From the NCBI RefSeq assembly GCF_900156895.1, contig NZ_FTPD01000045.1, positions 596,758-660,757 on the forward strand: a stretch of DNA of 64,000 nucleotides, written 5' to 3'. The notes below the pieces were generated by a model. It was not told the origin of the DNA. It did not search any database and saw only the letters and a program-made list of their open reading frames with translations. Positions 9,167 through 17,645 of the stretch are shown one piece after another (positions within the stretch are counted from its first letter, which is position 1; every line of letters begins with the position of its first letter). The translations under genes were made by a program, and so were the position numbers. Source of the stretch: Mesorhizobium prunaredense. Its GTDB lineage: Bacteria > Pseudomonadota > Alphaproteobacteria > Rhizobiales > Rhizobiaceae.

Positions 9167-10696
9167 ATGAGTGATCTCGGCAAAAGAGCGGTTGGCGTCG
9201 AGACGATCGGCATGAGCATGCGCTTCGGTGCCTTCACCGCGCTGGACGACGTCTCCATCAAGGTGCCGGCGGGATCGTTTCATGCGCTGCTTGGCGAAAA
9301 CGGCGCGGGCAAGTCGACGCTGGTCAAATGCATCATGGGCTTTTATCACCCGACCGCCGGCGACATTCTGGTCGACGGCCGCGAGGTCGGGATCGCCAGT
9401 CCGAAGGACGCCTCGGCGCTCGGCCTCGGCATGGTCTACCAGCATTTTACCCTGGTCCCGTCGCTCACGGGGGCCGAAAACCTGGTCATTTCCCGCGAGA
9501 AGGTGCCGGGGATTATCGACTGGCGCAAGGAGCGCGCCGCACTTGCCCAATTCATGGAGCGGATGCCGTTCAAGCTGCCGCTCGACGTCAAGGTGGACGA
9601 ACTCGCCGCCGGCGAGAAACAGAAGCTCGAAATCATCAAGCAGCTTTATCTCGGCCGCAGTTTTCTGGTGCTGGATGAGCCGACGTCGGTGCTAACCCCC
9701 GGCGAGGCGCAGGAAGTGCTGGGCCTCGTGCGCGGCATGACCAAGGCGGGCGATCTCACCGTGTTGATGATCTCGCACAAGTTCCACGAGGTGACGGCTT
9801 TCGCCGACGACATCACGGTGCTGCGCAAGGGCAGACTGACAGGAACTGGAAAAGTGTCGGAGCTGTCTCACAAGCAGATGGCGGCGATGATGATCGGTGA
9901 CCAGCCGATCGCCGCGCTCGACAGCCGCGCTCCCGTGCCGGTCGGCGCCAGACAAATCCTGACGGTGAAGGCACTGAAGGCGCCCGACCGCACCGGCCTG
10001 AAAACCATCAATATCGGCGAGCTCGATGTGAAGTCCGGCGAGATCGTCGGTGTCGCCGGCATTTCCGGCAACGGCCAGAAGGAATTTTTAGAAGTGCTTG
10101 CCGGGCAGCGTACGCGTGATGCCGGCGACGTCCTGGTGAAGGGATCGCCCTACGGCGCCAGCCGCGCCGAGGCCCGCACGCTCAATGTGCGCTTCATCCC
10201 GGAGGAACCGTTGCGCAATGCCTGCGCGCCGAGGATGACGGTGGCGGAAAACATGGCATTCCGGACCTTCGACCTGAACGAGGCCGGCAAGCCGATAAGC
10301 TGGATCCGGATGAGCGCCATCAGGGACTATGCGACGCGCCTGGTCGAGCAGTTCAAGGTCAAGACAGCCTCGCTCGCCTCGCCGATTTCGTCGCTCTCCG
10401 GCGGCAACGTCCAGCGCGCGGTGCTCGCCCGCGAACTGACCGGCGAGGTCGATCTTCTCATCGTGTCGAACCCCTGCTTCGGCCTCGACTTCTCTGCCGT
10501 CGCCGAAATCCGCGCCCGTATCATGCGGGCACGCAACGCTGGTGCCGCGGTGCTCTTGATGTCGGAGGACCTCGACGAGTTGCTGGAGCTCTCCGACCGC
10601 ATCTTCGTCATGTCCGACGGCGCGCTGGTCTACGAGACGCCGATCGCCAAGGCGAGCGTCCAGACGATCGGTGAGCATATGGCGGGACATCACTGA
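9167..10696 (+). CDS. ABC transporter ATP-binding protein, double ATPase domain (BMP/sugar type)
   Basis: A 509-residue protein with two ATPase domains. Domain 1 (about 10-240) has Walker A GENGAGKST, signature AAGEKQKLEI and Walker B FLVLDEPT. Domain 2 (about 265-505) is degenerate at Walker A (GISGNGQKE) and Walker B (LLIVSNPCFGLD, with Asn where Glu is usual), though the signature SLSGGN is kept. This asymmetry is normal for the family, where domain 1 does most of the hydrolysis. It energises the importer formed with the two permeases. The stop overlaps the next start by one base (TGATG). Confidence 0.92.
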   Translation: MSDLGKRAVGVETIGMSMRFGAFTALDDVSIKVPAGSFHALLGENGAGKSTLVKCIMGFYHPTAGDILVDGREVGIASPKDASALGLGMVYQHFTLVPSLTGAENLVISREKVPGIIDWRKERAALAQFMERMPFKLPLDVKVDELAAGEKQKLEIIKQLYLGRSFLVLDEPTSVLTPGEAQEVLGLVRGMTKAGDLTVLMISHKFHEVTAFADDITVLRKGRLTGTGKVSELSHKQMAAMMIGDQPIAALDSRAPVPVGARQILTVKALKAPDRTGLKTINIGELDVKSGEIVGVAGISGNGQKEFLEVLAGQRTRDAGDVLVKGSPYGASRAEARTLNVRFIPEEPLRNACAPRMTVAENMAFRTFDLNEAGKPISWIRMSAIRDYATRLVEQFKVKTASLASPISSLSGGNVQRAVLARELTGEVDLLIVSNPCFGLDFSAVAEIRARIMRARNAGAAVLLMSEDLDELLELSDRIFVMSDGALVYETPIAKASVQTIGEHMAGHH

Positions 10697-11364
10697 TGGC
10701 AGAGATCGACGCGTTGCCATTTCCGTTTGCCTTCAAACCTGAGGCGATGGCGCTGGTCGTCATCGACATGCAGCGCGATTTCGCCGAGCCGGGCGGCTTC
10801 GGCGCCAGCCTCGGCAATGACGTCGGCCGGGTGGTGGCGATCGTGCCGACGGTAAAAAGGCTGATCCAGGGATTTCGCGCCGCCGGCCTGCCGGTGATCC
10901 ACACGATGGAGTGCCACAGGTCAGACCTTTCGGACCTGCCGCCGGCCAAGCGCAATCGCGGCAATCCGTCTGTCAGAAACGGCGATGTCGGTCCGATGGG
11001 CCGCGTGCTGGTCGTCGGCGAGCCGGGAACGGCGATCCTCGACGAGGTGGCCCCGCTGCCTGGCGAAATCGTCATCGAAAAACCCGGCAAGGGCGCGTTC
11101 TACGCTACCAGTTTCGGCGAGGACCTGAAGCGGCTCGGCGTGCGGCAGCTCGTCTTCGCCGGAGTCACGACGGAAGTCTGCGTGCAGACGACGATGCGCG
11201 AGGCCAACGACCGCGGCTACGAATGCCTGCTGGCGGAGGATGCGACGGAAAGCTATTTTCCGGAATTCAAGGCGGCCGCACTGGCCATGATCAGGGCGCA
11301 GGGCGCGATCGTCGGCTGGACGGCGATGACGGACCAGGTGCTCAAAGGAATTGCCGATGCCTAA
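10696..11364 (+). CDS. trtA: Cysteine hydrolase, probable triuret hydrolase (TrtA-like)
   Basis: A 222-residue isochorismatase-like hydrolase with triad Asp24 (VVIDMQRDF), Lys129 (VIEKPGKGAF) and Cys162 (TTEVCVQTT). It is clearly a paralogue of the biuret hydrolase two genes upstream but lacks its N-terminal extension and differs around the substrate pocket. In known triuret degraders, a triuret hydrolase of this family is encoded close to biuret and allophanate hydrolases; triuret is opened to carboxybiuret, which loses CO2 to give biuret. The location here fits that exactly. The specific substrate is inference from context and family; a second biuret hydrolase or another ureide amidase is possible, so the symbol is provisional. 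Confidence 0.68.
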   Translation: MAEIDALPFPFAFKPEAMALVVIDMQRDFAEPGGFGASLGNDVGRVVAIVPTVKRLIQGFRAAGLPVIHTMECHRSDLSDLPPAKRNRGNPSVRNGDVGPMGRVLVVGEPGTAILDEVAPLPGEIVIEKPGKGAFYATSFGEDLKRLGVRQLVFAGVTTEVCVQTTMREANDRGYECLLAEDATESYFPEFKAAALAMIRAQGAIVGWTAMTDQVLKGIADA

Positions 11365-11707
11365 CATTGCATACCCGGCTCTCATCGATGGGGGCTGGCG
11401 TGATCTGGCATTCGAGCATTTTCGCGACGGCATCACGGTGCATTGGCTGCTCAAGGGCGGACCGGCCGAACCCTCCGTCGCGATCCTGAACTATCGGCCC
11501 GGCGCCGGCGTGCCGCGCCATCGCCACGTCGCACTGGAAACCATCGTTGTGCTGGAAGGCACCCAGAGCGACGAGACTGGCGACTATCTTCCCGGAAGCG
11601 TGATCCTGAACCCGGTCGGGACCGAGCATTCGGTGTGGACGAAAGACGGCTGCGTCGTGCTGATCCAGTGGAATCTGCCGGTGGTCATTCTGGACGAGAC
11701 GAAATGA
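11357..11707 (+). CDS. Cupin-domain protein of the ureide operon
   Basis: A 116-residue small cytoplasmic protein with one cupin barrel. The first motif is present as PGAGVPRHRHVALETIVVLEG, with metal-ligand His and Glu positions, and the second as NPVGTEHSVWTKDG. It resembles the ChrR-like anti-sigma cupin fold but is free-standing. The ATG was preferred to a TTG six bases upstream because GGA lies at good distance. It overlaps the hydrolase before it by 8 bases and the allophanate hydrolase after it by 4 (ATGA), so it is surely co-translated with them. Its role in ureide use is unknown. Confidence 0.85.
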   Translation: MPNIAYPALIDGGWRDLAFEHFRDGITVHWLLKGGPAEPSVAILNYRPGAGVPRHRHVALETIVVLEGTQSDETGDYLPGSVILNPVGTEHSVWTKDGCVVLIQWNLPVVILDETK

Positions 11708-13530
11708 GCGACATCCGTTTTGATATCGGCAGCCTGCGCGCGGCCTATGCCTCCGGCATGTCGGTCGCGGCCGTCGTTGAAACCGTGTTTCAGCGCATAG
11801 CGGAAGCGAACGATCCCGGCATCTTTATCCATCTGGCAAGCAAGGCGGACCTGCTCGCCGAAGCCGAGGCACTCGGCGGATTCGATCCCGTGGCAAAGCC
11901 GCTCTGGGGCGTGCCGTTCGCGGTCAAGGACAACATCGATGTTGCCGGCATGCCGACCACGGCCGCCTGCGCCGAATATGCCTACTTGCCGGCGAAAGAC
12001 GCCACCGTCGTCGCGCGTCTGAGGGCGGCCGGGGCGCTGGTCGTCGGAAAAACCAATCTCGACCAATTCGCCACCGGGCTCGTCGGCGTGCGCACGCCCT
12101 ATCCGATCCCGAGAAACGCGATCGATCGGAAACTGGTGCCCGGCGGTTCTTCGTGCGGCTCGGCTGTGGCGACGGCGCGCGGCATTGTTTCCTTCGCGCT
12201 CGGCACCGACACCGCGGGATCCGGCCGCATTCCCGCCGGCCTCAATAACATCGTCGGGCTGAAGCCGACGGTCGGCGCGCTGTCGGCCGCCGGCGTCGTG
12301 CCGGCCTGCCGTACGCTCGACTGCGTCTCCGTCTTCGCGCTCACCGTCGCTGACGCCTACGGCGTCTTTAGGGCCGCGGCGGCCAAGGATGACGCCGATC
12401 CTTATTCGCGCTCCATCGCGGCGCCGTCACTCGGTCCGCGTCCACCCGTTCTGGCTGTCGGCGTTCCGGCAAAGACGGATCGGGAATTTTTTGGCGACGC
12501 GGCCATGCAGGCGGGATTCGAAACGGCGCTGCGGACGCTGGAACAGCTCGGCTGCCGACTGATCGAAATTCCCTTCGGCGATTTCTACGCCACCGCCAAC
12601 CTTCTCTACGAAGGCGCCTGGGTGGCGGAGCGCTATGCGGCGATTGCGGATTTCATGGACGCGAACGAAGCGGCCATGCATCCGGTGACGCGCACAGTCA
12701 TCGGCGGGGCGCGGAAACTTTCCGCGGCAGACGCGTTCAACGGCCTCTATGCGCTGCAGGCCTACAAGGCCAGGCTCGCGCCTATCATCGCCTCGGTCGA
12801 CCTTTTCTGCGTACCGACCGCGCCGACGCACTACACCATCGGTGCCGTGTTGGCCGATCCGATCGTCACCAACAGCCGGCTCGGCACCTACACCAACTTC
12901 GTCAACCTGCTCGACATGTGCGGCATCGCCATACCGACGGGCAAGCGCGACGATGGCTTGCCGATGAGCGTCACCTTGCTTGCCGCCGCCGGCAGGGACG
13001 CCCTGACGGCGTCGCTGGCCAGCGAGCTCCATGCAGCCAGCGGTCTCGGCCTTGGCGCGACTGGCTGGGCGATGCCTGCTTCCCCCGCCAAAATCCCCGA
13101 CTTCGATGACGACATGATCGAGATCGTGGTCGTCGGCGCGCATTTGTCGGGAATGCCGCTCAACGGCCAGCTCTGCGCGCTGGGAGGCCGAATGAGCAGG
13201 GCCGCCAAGACGGTCGCCTCCTATCAGCTCTATGCACTCGCCGGCCAATCCGTGCCGAAGCCGGGGCTCGTGCGTGTTGCCGATGGCAACGGGAAGTCGA
13301 TCGATGTCGAGGTTTGGCGGCTTTCAGCAGCCGCGTTCGGACGCTTCGTGGCCGCGATCCCGCCGCCGCTCGGCATCGGCACGATCGAGCTCGATGACGG
13401 GACATCGGCCAAGGGCTTCCTGGTCGAAACCGCCGGGTTGTCACGAGCGATCAACATTTCGGCCTATGGCGGTTGGCGCAGCTTCGTTGCAAGGCTGGCG
13501 GAGCGAGTGGAAAGCGTTCCGGCCGATTGA
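11704..13530 (+). CDS. atzF: Allophanate hydrolase (AtzF-like amidase-signature enzyme)
   Basis: A 608-residue enzyme that converts allophanate to ammonia and CO2, the last step of biuret and triuret use. The amidase-signature domain (about 1-450) shows the Ser-cisSer-Lys set: Lys75 (VKDNIDVAG), Ser149 (GGSSCGSAVA) and nucleophile Ser173 (DTAGSGRIPA). Positions are offset by a constant 16 from those I recall for Pseudomonas AtzF. The C-terminal domain (about 470-600, beginning EIVVVGAHLSGMPLN) is the allophanate-hydrolase-specific extension that acts in decarboxylation or assembly. The start ATG overlaps the cupin stop by four bases. No biotin-carboxylase partner is present, consistent with ureide rather than urea use. 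Confidence 0.9.
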   Translation: MSDIRFDIGSLRAAYASGMSVAAVVETVFQRIAEANDPGIFIHLASKADLLAEAEALGGFDPVAKPLWGVPFAVKDNIDVAGMPTTAACAEYAYLPAKDATVVARLRAAGALVVGKTNLDQFATGLVGVRTPYPIPRNAIDRKLVPGGSSCGSAVATARGIVSFALGTDTAGSGRIPAGLNNIVGLKPTVGALSAAGVVPACRTLDCVSVFALTVADAYGVFRAAAAKDDADPYSRSIAAPSLGPRPPVLAVGVPAKTDREFFGDAAMQAGFETALRTLEQLGCRLIEIPFGDFYATANLLYEGAWVAERYAAIADFMDANEAAMHPVTRTVIGGARKLSAADAFNGLYALQAYKARLAPIIASVDLFCVPTAPTHYTIGAVLADPIVTNSRLGTYTNFVNLLDMCGIAIPTGKRDDGLPMSVTLLAAAGRDALTASLASELHAASGLGLGATGWAMPASPAKIPDFDDDMIEIVVVGAHLSGMPLNGQLCALGGRMSRAAKTVASYQLYALAGQSVPKPGLVRVADGNGKSIDVEVWRLSAAAFGRFVAAIPPPLGIGTIELDDGTSAKGFLVETAGLSRAINISAYGGWRSFVARLAERVESVPAD

Positions 13531-13591
13531 ACGACCGGCCGTTCGCGCCGGCAGCTGACCTCAAATCATAGCAGCATGCTCGGTGAGCCAG

Positions 13592-13882
13592 TCACGCCGA
13601 ATGCCGTAAGCGATCCGTAAGCGCGCGTGTTGGAAACGTTGCACCGTGAGTGGCAGGCGTCACCAAGCGCTTGCGATTGCCGGAGACCTCGCGATGCGAA
13701 CAGTGGCCCCAACAGATTTCGATTTCCGAGACGTAACCGGTGGAAGCGACCGCAAAGGGGTGGCTGCGGGTCAGCCCCGCCTGGATCAGCATGAGGTTCT
13801 GGGGGCCGAGGGAAACGACAAGCCCGAGGCCGAACACGAAGCCGGACACCGCTGCCGGCGACAACAGGGAGTCGGCTGTCAT
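13592..13882 (-). pseudogene. Truncated, frameshifted LysE/ArgO-type amino-acid exporter
   Basis: The first about 50 residues are a clear LysE-family N-terminus: FVFGLGLVVSLGPQNLMLIQ followed by AGLTRSHPFAVASTGYVSEI. After that the frame turns into a non-membrane, Arg/His-rich tail, and a neighbouring frame carries VGATV-like residues that would continue the transmembrane segment. This indicates a frameshift plus loss of most of the roughly 200-residue protein. It sits just downstream of the ureide operon in opposite orientation. It is not expected to work. Confidence 0.72.
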
Positions 13883-14058
13883 GTCACGTCACCTGGCTGT
13901 TTCGGTCGCGCACCCTTCTGCATCTGCGGCCTCCCACGCGACGCAGTGTGGAAGGCAGGCGCATATGGATCGCTTATGGCAAAACCGGCGTCCCGTTCCC
14001 AGGTTCACGGTTCGAGGCTCGACTAAACCGCCAGTGTTGCGAATCCGAATTTCACCCG

Positions 14059-14090
14059 AAAAAAAGGCCGGGCTCGAATGCGGCCCGGCC
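14059..14090 (-). terminator. Rho-independent terminator
   Basis: Read on the minus strand, an 8-bp GC stem (GGCCGGGC with GCCCGGCC, 9-base loop) is followed directly by seven T residues. It ends the leftward transcript that carries the 2OG oxygenase. Confidence 0.85.
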
Positions 14091-14120
14091 AAAAGAAGGT
14101 TACAACCTTCAGAGGGGAAC

Positions 14121-14156
14121 ACCGTTCAGGGGAATGGGAGGAAACCGCTGAACGGT
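14121..14156. repeat. Inverted repeat ACCGTTCAG-N18-CTGAACGGT
   Basis: Two perfect 9-base arms lie between the 2OG oxygenase stop and its terminator. There is no T-run on either side. It could be a 3' UTR stem-loop or a protein-binding site; no function is assigned. Confidence 0.5.
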
Positions 14157-14250
14157 CTTGCCTGTTTGAGCTTGTTTGGACGCGTTGGCGACGAACAAAA
14201 TTCCAAAAGCCGCGGGATGACGAAAATTTCTGTTCTGTTCCTCGGAAGCC

Positions 14251-15270
14251 TCAGGCCGAAGCCGTCCTGGTTTCCAGAAGATCGGCATAGTGCCGGCGCG
14301 CCACGTCAGGATGCGAGCGCAGGCGACTTTTCAGCACGTTGGTTCCGACGTCGCGAAACAGCGGGTTGTCCGGATCGCTCGCCGGTCCGCGCGCCTCGGC
14401 AACCAGTTCTTCAGGCAGGGTGAGCAACGGGATCGTCGCATCGAGCCGGGCGCTGAAGAAGAAAGGAACGGAAATTCGCTCGACACCGGCCGGCGGCGTG
14501 ACGACACGGTGGACCGTCGCCCTGAGATAACCGTTCGATGCCAGTTCGAGGAGCTCGCCGATGTTGACCACCAGCGTTCCGGGGATCGGATCCACGTTCA
14601 CCCAGCTTCCGTCATATTCGACCTGCAGCCCCTTGTTGTGGTCCTGAAGCAGGAGCGTCAGGAAACCGCCGTCCTTGTGTGCGCCGACGCCCTGGTCGCC
14701 GCCGGTTGGGTCGCGCCCGGGATAGCGCACGATCTTCATGCGGTGGTTGGGCTCACCGCTATAGATCGGATCGAAAGCGTCCTCGACCTGATCGAGCGAC
14801 AGCGCGAATGCCTTCAGCAGGCGGACTGCTACCGCCGTCGCCTTGGTCTGCCATGCCAGCAGCGCCGGCTTGAGTTCCGGCAGAGCCGAAGGCCACTGGT
14901 TCGGCCCTTGCAATCGCGTCCAGGCAGGAATGCCCGCCCCCTGTGGTATGGATCGACGCTCGACGCCGATGTCGAGCTGTTCGCGCCAGTCGGCCTTGCC
15001 CTTGGTCAGTTCGCCACCGGTGCGCGTGTAGCCGCGGAATTGCGGGGACTTGACCATTTCGATGGCAAGCTTGTCGGCTTCCGGCAAGGCAAAGAACTGA
15101 CGCGAGGCGTCGAGCACCTCGTCGATCTCCACACCCGAAATTCCATGGCCGCTGAGATAGAAGAATCCGACATCGCGGGCCGCCGTGCGCAGGTCGAACA
15201 GAAAGGTCCGACGCTCCGACGCGCCCTGTTCGAGACGGCTGAGATCGAGCACGGGTACAATCCTGGCCAT
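14251..15270 (-). CDS. 2-oxoglutarate/Fe(II) oxygenase, isopenicillin-N-synthase family
   Basis: A 339-residue cytoplasmic oxygenase. The N-terminal DIOX_N domain contains RDVGFFYLSGHGI (about 32-44). The jelly-roll core has the iron ligands His198 and Asp200 (GAHKDGG) and His254 (ATVHRVV), and the 2-oxoglutarate-binding pair Arg265 and Ser267 (RISVPFF). Length is normal for the family, whose bacterial members often hydroxylate or desaturate small molecules; the substrate is unknown. The ATG was chosen over an upstream TTG because AAGGAGG sits 6 bases before it. It forms its own leftward unit ending in a strong terminator. Confidence 0.92.
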   Translation of the reverse strand: MARIVPVLDLSRLEQGASERRTFLFDLRTAARDVGFFYLSGHGISGVEIDEVLDASRQFFALPEADKLAIEMVKSPQFRGYTRTGGELTKGKADWREQLDIGVERRSIPQGAGIPAWTRLQGPNQWPSALPELKPALLAWQTKATAVAVRLLKAFALSLDQVEDAFDPIYSGEPNHRMKIVRYPGRDPTGGDQGVGAHKDGGFLTLLLQDHNKGLQVEYDGSWVNVDPIPGTLVVNIGELLELASNGYLRATVHRVVTPPAGVERISVPFFFSARLDATIPLLTLPEELVAEARGPASDPDNPLFRDVGTNVLKSRLRSHPDVARRHYADLLETRTASA

Positions 15271-15483
15271 GGTCAACCTCCTTCTGCCTCAGGCTTGGAT
15301 CAGGCCTTAACGGTGACATGCAGGTCGTTGCGATCAAAGCAACGATCGATCCAATCTCGATGCCAATGGAAGAAAGTCAGCGCTGCGTTTGGCGGCCGCC
15401 AGGCAAATAACGTCCGAACGGGTGTTCCATGGCACGAAGGCATCATGGCAACCATATGCTCGAATTGCAGTGCGGCCGGAGAC

Positions 15484-16194
15484 TCAGAAATTTTCGACCC
15501 ACGGCCTGAGTTCGAGCTCCCAAGTCCAGGCGCTGCGATGCTGCCGGTGGATTGCGAGATAGGTTTCGGCGATCGCGTCCGGAGATAGCCGGCGATCCTG
15601 CCGGTCGGGTTCGCTGGCCTGTCCGGGCCTATTCGGTCCGGACTCGTTCGGCGCGATCACACCGTCGATGATGAAATGCGCGACATGGATGTTTTTCGGG
15701 GCAAGTTCGCGGGCCATGGATTGGGCCAGTCCGCGCAGGCCGAACTTTGGCATGGCAAAGCCGGCCGAACCTGGAAACCCTTTGACGCTGGCGGTGGCGC
15801 CGGTGAACAGGATCGAGCCGGAGCCGCGGGAAAGAAACCGGCGCGCGGCCTGCTGGCCGACCAGGAACCCGCCATAGGCGCCGACCAGCAATGCCTGTCT
15901 GACCGCTTCGGGTTCGAGGTCGGCGATCGCTCCGCGGGCGCGGCCGCTGGCGTTGAAAACCACAAGCGACAGAGGACCGGCCTTGTCGGCGACGTCGAAC
16001 AGGTTTTCGACCGACGCGACATCGGCAACGTTTGTTTCGACCGCCAGCGCGCCGGTCTCGTCGACCAGCGTGCTCAGCTTGCCGACGTTGCGGGCAGCCA
16101 GGACCACGCGAAGGCCCTCCTTGGTGAAAAGACGTGCAAGCGAGGCGCTCAGCCCCAGCCCTGCTCCTGCGATAACTGCCACGTCTGATGTCAT
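15484..16194 (-). CDS. Short-chain dehydrogenase/reductase with altered active site
   Basis: A 236-residue Rossmann-fold protein. The cofactor loop reads GAGLGLSASLARLF instead of the usual TGxxxGxG, and the Asn-rich NNAG strand is FNASGRARG. At the catalytic site the usual Tyr of YxxxK is Phe (FAMPKFGLRG) while the Ser region (TGATASVKG) and Lys remain. This pattern is seen in a subset of atypical SDRs annotated only as SDR family NAD(P)-dependent oxidoreductase. Redox activity by the standard mechanism is doubtful. GGGAG precedes the ATG. It reads in the same direction as the 2OG oxygenase, 213 bases apart, so co-transcription is possible. Confidence 0.85.
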   Translation of the reverse strand: MTSDVAVIAGAGLGLSASLARLFTKEGLRVVLAARNVGKLSTLVDETGALAVETNVADVASVENLFDVADKAGPLSLVVFNASGRARGAIADLEPEAVRQALLVGAYGGFLVGQQAARRFLSRGSGSILFTGATASVKGFPGSAGFAMPKFGLRGLAQSMARELAPKNIHVAHFIIDGVIAPNESGPNRPGQASEPDRQDRRLSPDAIAETYLAIHRQHRSAWTWELELRPWVENF

Positions 16195-16267
16195 GGAGCT
16201 TCTCCCTTACGGATTCTGGTGTGGTACGGATTCTAGTGCGGCGGATTGGCGATTCAGGTCCTACCAC

Positions 16268-16642
16268 TCATATTCCTAAGGCAGACCGTCTCTCAGATCG
16301 AAAGTCGGATTTCGAGCCGACATAAATATGTTCGCCGAGACGAAGGCCGGTCGACCGATCGAGGGTCCCGAGCGTGGCGTATGTTTCCACGCCCGGCGCG
16401 GCCTTCCAGAACAAATTGCCACCGCAATGTGAGCAGAAGCCGCGTTGGACACTTTCCGATGACTGGTACCAATTCAAGGTGTCAGAGGGCGGAAGCCTGA
16501 GGTCCGCCGACTTGCAGCCCGCCATGACGGCAAAGTTGCCGCTGGTGCGCGCACCTGGTGTGCAGTGGCAGGCGATCGGCTGAGCAACTTCGCCGGTGAT
16601 TTCGTAGCGCACGCCGCCGCAGAGACAACGTCCAGTCGCCAT
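16268..16642 (-). CDS. GFA/CENP-V-type zinc protein, probably damaged
   Basis: A 124-residue protein of the glutathione-dependent formaldehyde-activating enzyme-like family, a zinc beta-fold. It begins RCLCGGVRYEITG and retains CHC and FCSHCGGN, but the expected Cys in the CHCxxCRRxSG loop is missing (CHCTPGARTSG). At the C-terminus the frame ends RSERRSALGI, whereas shifting one base gives DLRDGLP and a stop, which is the family's normal ending, so a frameshift has replaced the last residues. The ATG start is preceded by GGAGG. Function beyond the family is unknown, and activity is doubtful given the lost Cys and the altered tail. Confidence 0.72.
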   Translation of the reverse strand: MATGRCLCGGVRYEITGEVAQPIACHCTPGARTSGNFAVMAGCKSADLRLPPSDTLNWYQSSESVQRGFCSHCGGNLFWKAAPGVETYATLGTLDRSTGLRLGEHIYVGSKSDFRSERRSALGI

Positions 16643-17210
16643 CCGGTCCTCCGTGATCCGCCCCATCAAGCGGTCCGGTCGGATTGTTATGGCATTGAGG
16701 GTTTCGGCGCCAGCACAGCCGCAGGTGTGGTGAATGGCCCCTGCGTGGCGAAAAGGACAATGCCCGCATCGCGCACGAGGTCGATGCGAACCGCTTCTTC
16801 AAACTGATGTTCGATCTGCTGCGGGATTAGGGCGAATTCGAACGGCACCCTCCTGATCTTTGCGTGGATCGCAGAGGGGCGGTGCTACCGACTTGAAGGA
16901 TCGTTGGGCGCACCCACCGACGGCGCGCGATTTCGACGCCGTCGGCGGCTTCCTGTGCCTCACCCCACTGCCCTCTTCCTTCGGATCAGGAAGGCGTGAA
17001 TGATCTTGGGAAAGTCTTTCACGCTGCGAGCCCAACTCTATGCGTGCCGGCGGGTTCGCAAATCGGTGCCATCACCCATTTTTGGGCGGCCGGTTTCCCA
17101 GTTTTCGCGGGCGTGTTCTTGCTTTTGCGGGAATTACCTAATTTTCGTGCGGTTCAGCGGATAGGCGCCCGTCGGGAACGACGCGTTTTTGTACGCAGCG
17201 GTCTCGCCAT
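16643..17210. other. Intergenic stretch with repeat units
   Basis: No intact gene is seen. A plus-strand frame ending at 16830 (EKDNARIAHEVDANRFF and a stop) has protein-like composition and might be the tail of a lost gene, but I cannot name it. The right part (17079-17150) holds four degenerate repeat units described separately. Confidence 0.4.
17079..17150. repeat. Cluster A of a ~21-bp phased degenerate repeat (four units)
   Basis: Four units of the form cc(t/c)a(g/a)TTTTCgcGGG recur, with T-runs beginning at 17079, 17102, 17123 and 17142 (steps of 23, 21 and 19). The same motif recurs at 18131-18190 near the LuxR-type regulator. Spacing near two helical turns suggests a protein-binding array. 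Confidence 0.5.
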
Positions 17211-17495
17211 TCAGTCGGCGGTGGCTCCGATGCTCACGGCGCTTATGAAACCGAGCAGGATGATGGAAATGCAGCAAACAGCGTTGATCGCGAGCGCCGT
17301 CACCATCTGCCAGTCCCGCACCGCTACGAGCGGTGTAGGCGACAACAGTTGAAAGATGCGATGCGGCGAAAAGGCTCCAGGTCCAATAAGAGACCGCAGT
17401 CGCACCGTTCGTATCCCGGACAATTGCTGCCATCTGAGAACGGCAACCGCATTGAATGAAGTGAAGACAAGGAGCGCCATTTCGATCCTGGTCAT
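17211..17495 (-). CDS. Small predicted membrane protein, unknown function
   Basis: A 94-residue frame starting at an ATG with GAGG about 6 bases upstream. It has a hydrophobic N-terminus (MALLVFTSFNAVAVL) and a stronger hydrophobic helix near the C-terminus (INAVCCISIILLGFISAV), suggesting two membrane passes. No family is recognised. It lies between the two clusters of a phased repeat and next to a small secreted protein in the same direction, so they may form a unit. Confidence 0.45.
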   Translation of the reverse strand: MTRIEMALLVFTSFNAVAVLRWQQLSGIRTVRLRSLIGPGAFSPHRIFQLLSPTPLVAVRDWQMVTALAINAVCCISIILLGFISAVSIGATAD

Positions 17496-17645
17496 AGGAA
17501 ACCTCGTGGACTTCGAGGAAGCACCCGATGTACGGCGGCTCGGCGTCCAAGGCTTTGATCTGCCGGGCCGTTCGCAACCGGGCCCTCGGTGCGGCCTGCA
17601 TCGTTTCACCGTCGAGACCGCGCTGAGCGGCGGCCCATTACCGGC

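Larger units (their letters stand above)
13883..14250. other. Non-coding stretch with hairpins
   Basis: Between the LysE remnant and the 2OG oxygenase there is no convincing gene. It contains a minus-strand terminator and a second inverted repeat, both listed separately. A short processed transcript from the oxygenase 3' end is conceivable but not shown. Confidence 0.4.

Noticed and set aside
15326..15344. Short dyad CGTTGC-N7-GCAACG before the 2OG oxygenase
   Set aside because: Six-base arms occur often by chance in GC-rich DNA; no further support.
16741..16830. Protein-like tail EKDNARIAHEVDANRFF
   Set aside because: No start, no recognisable family; may be chance.
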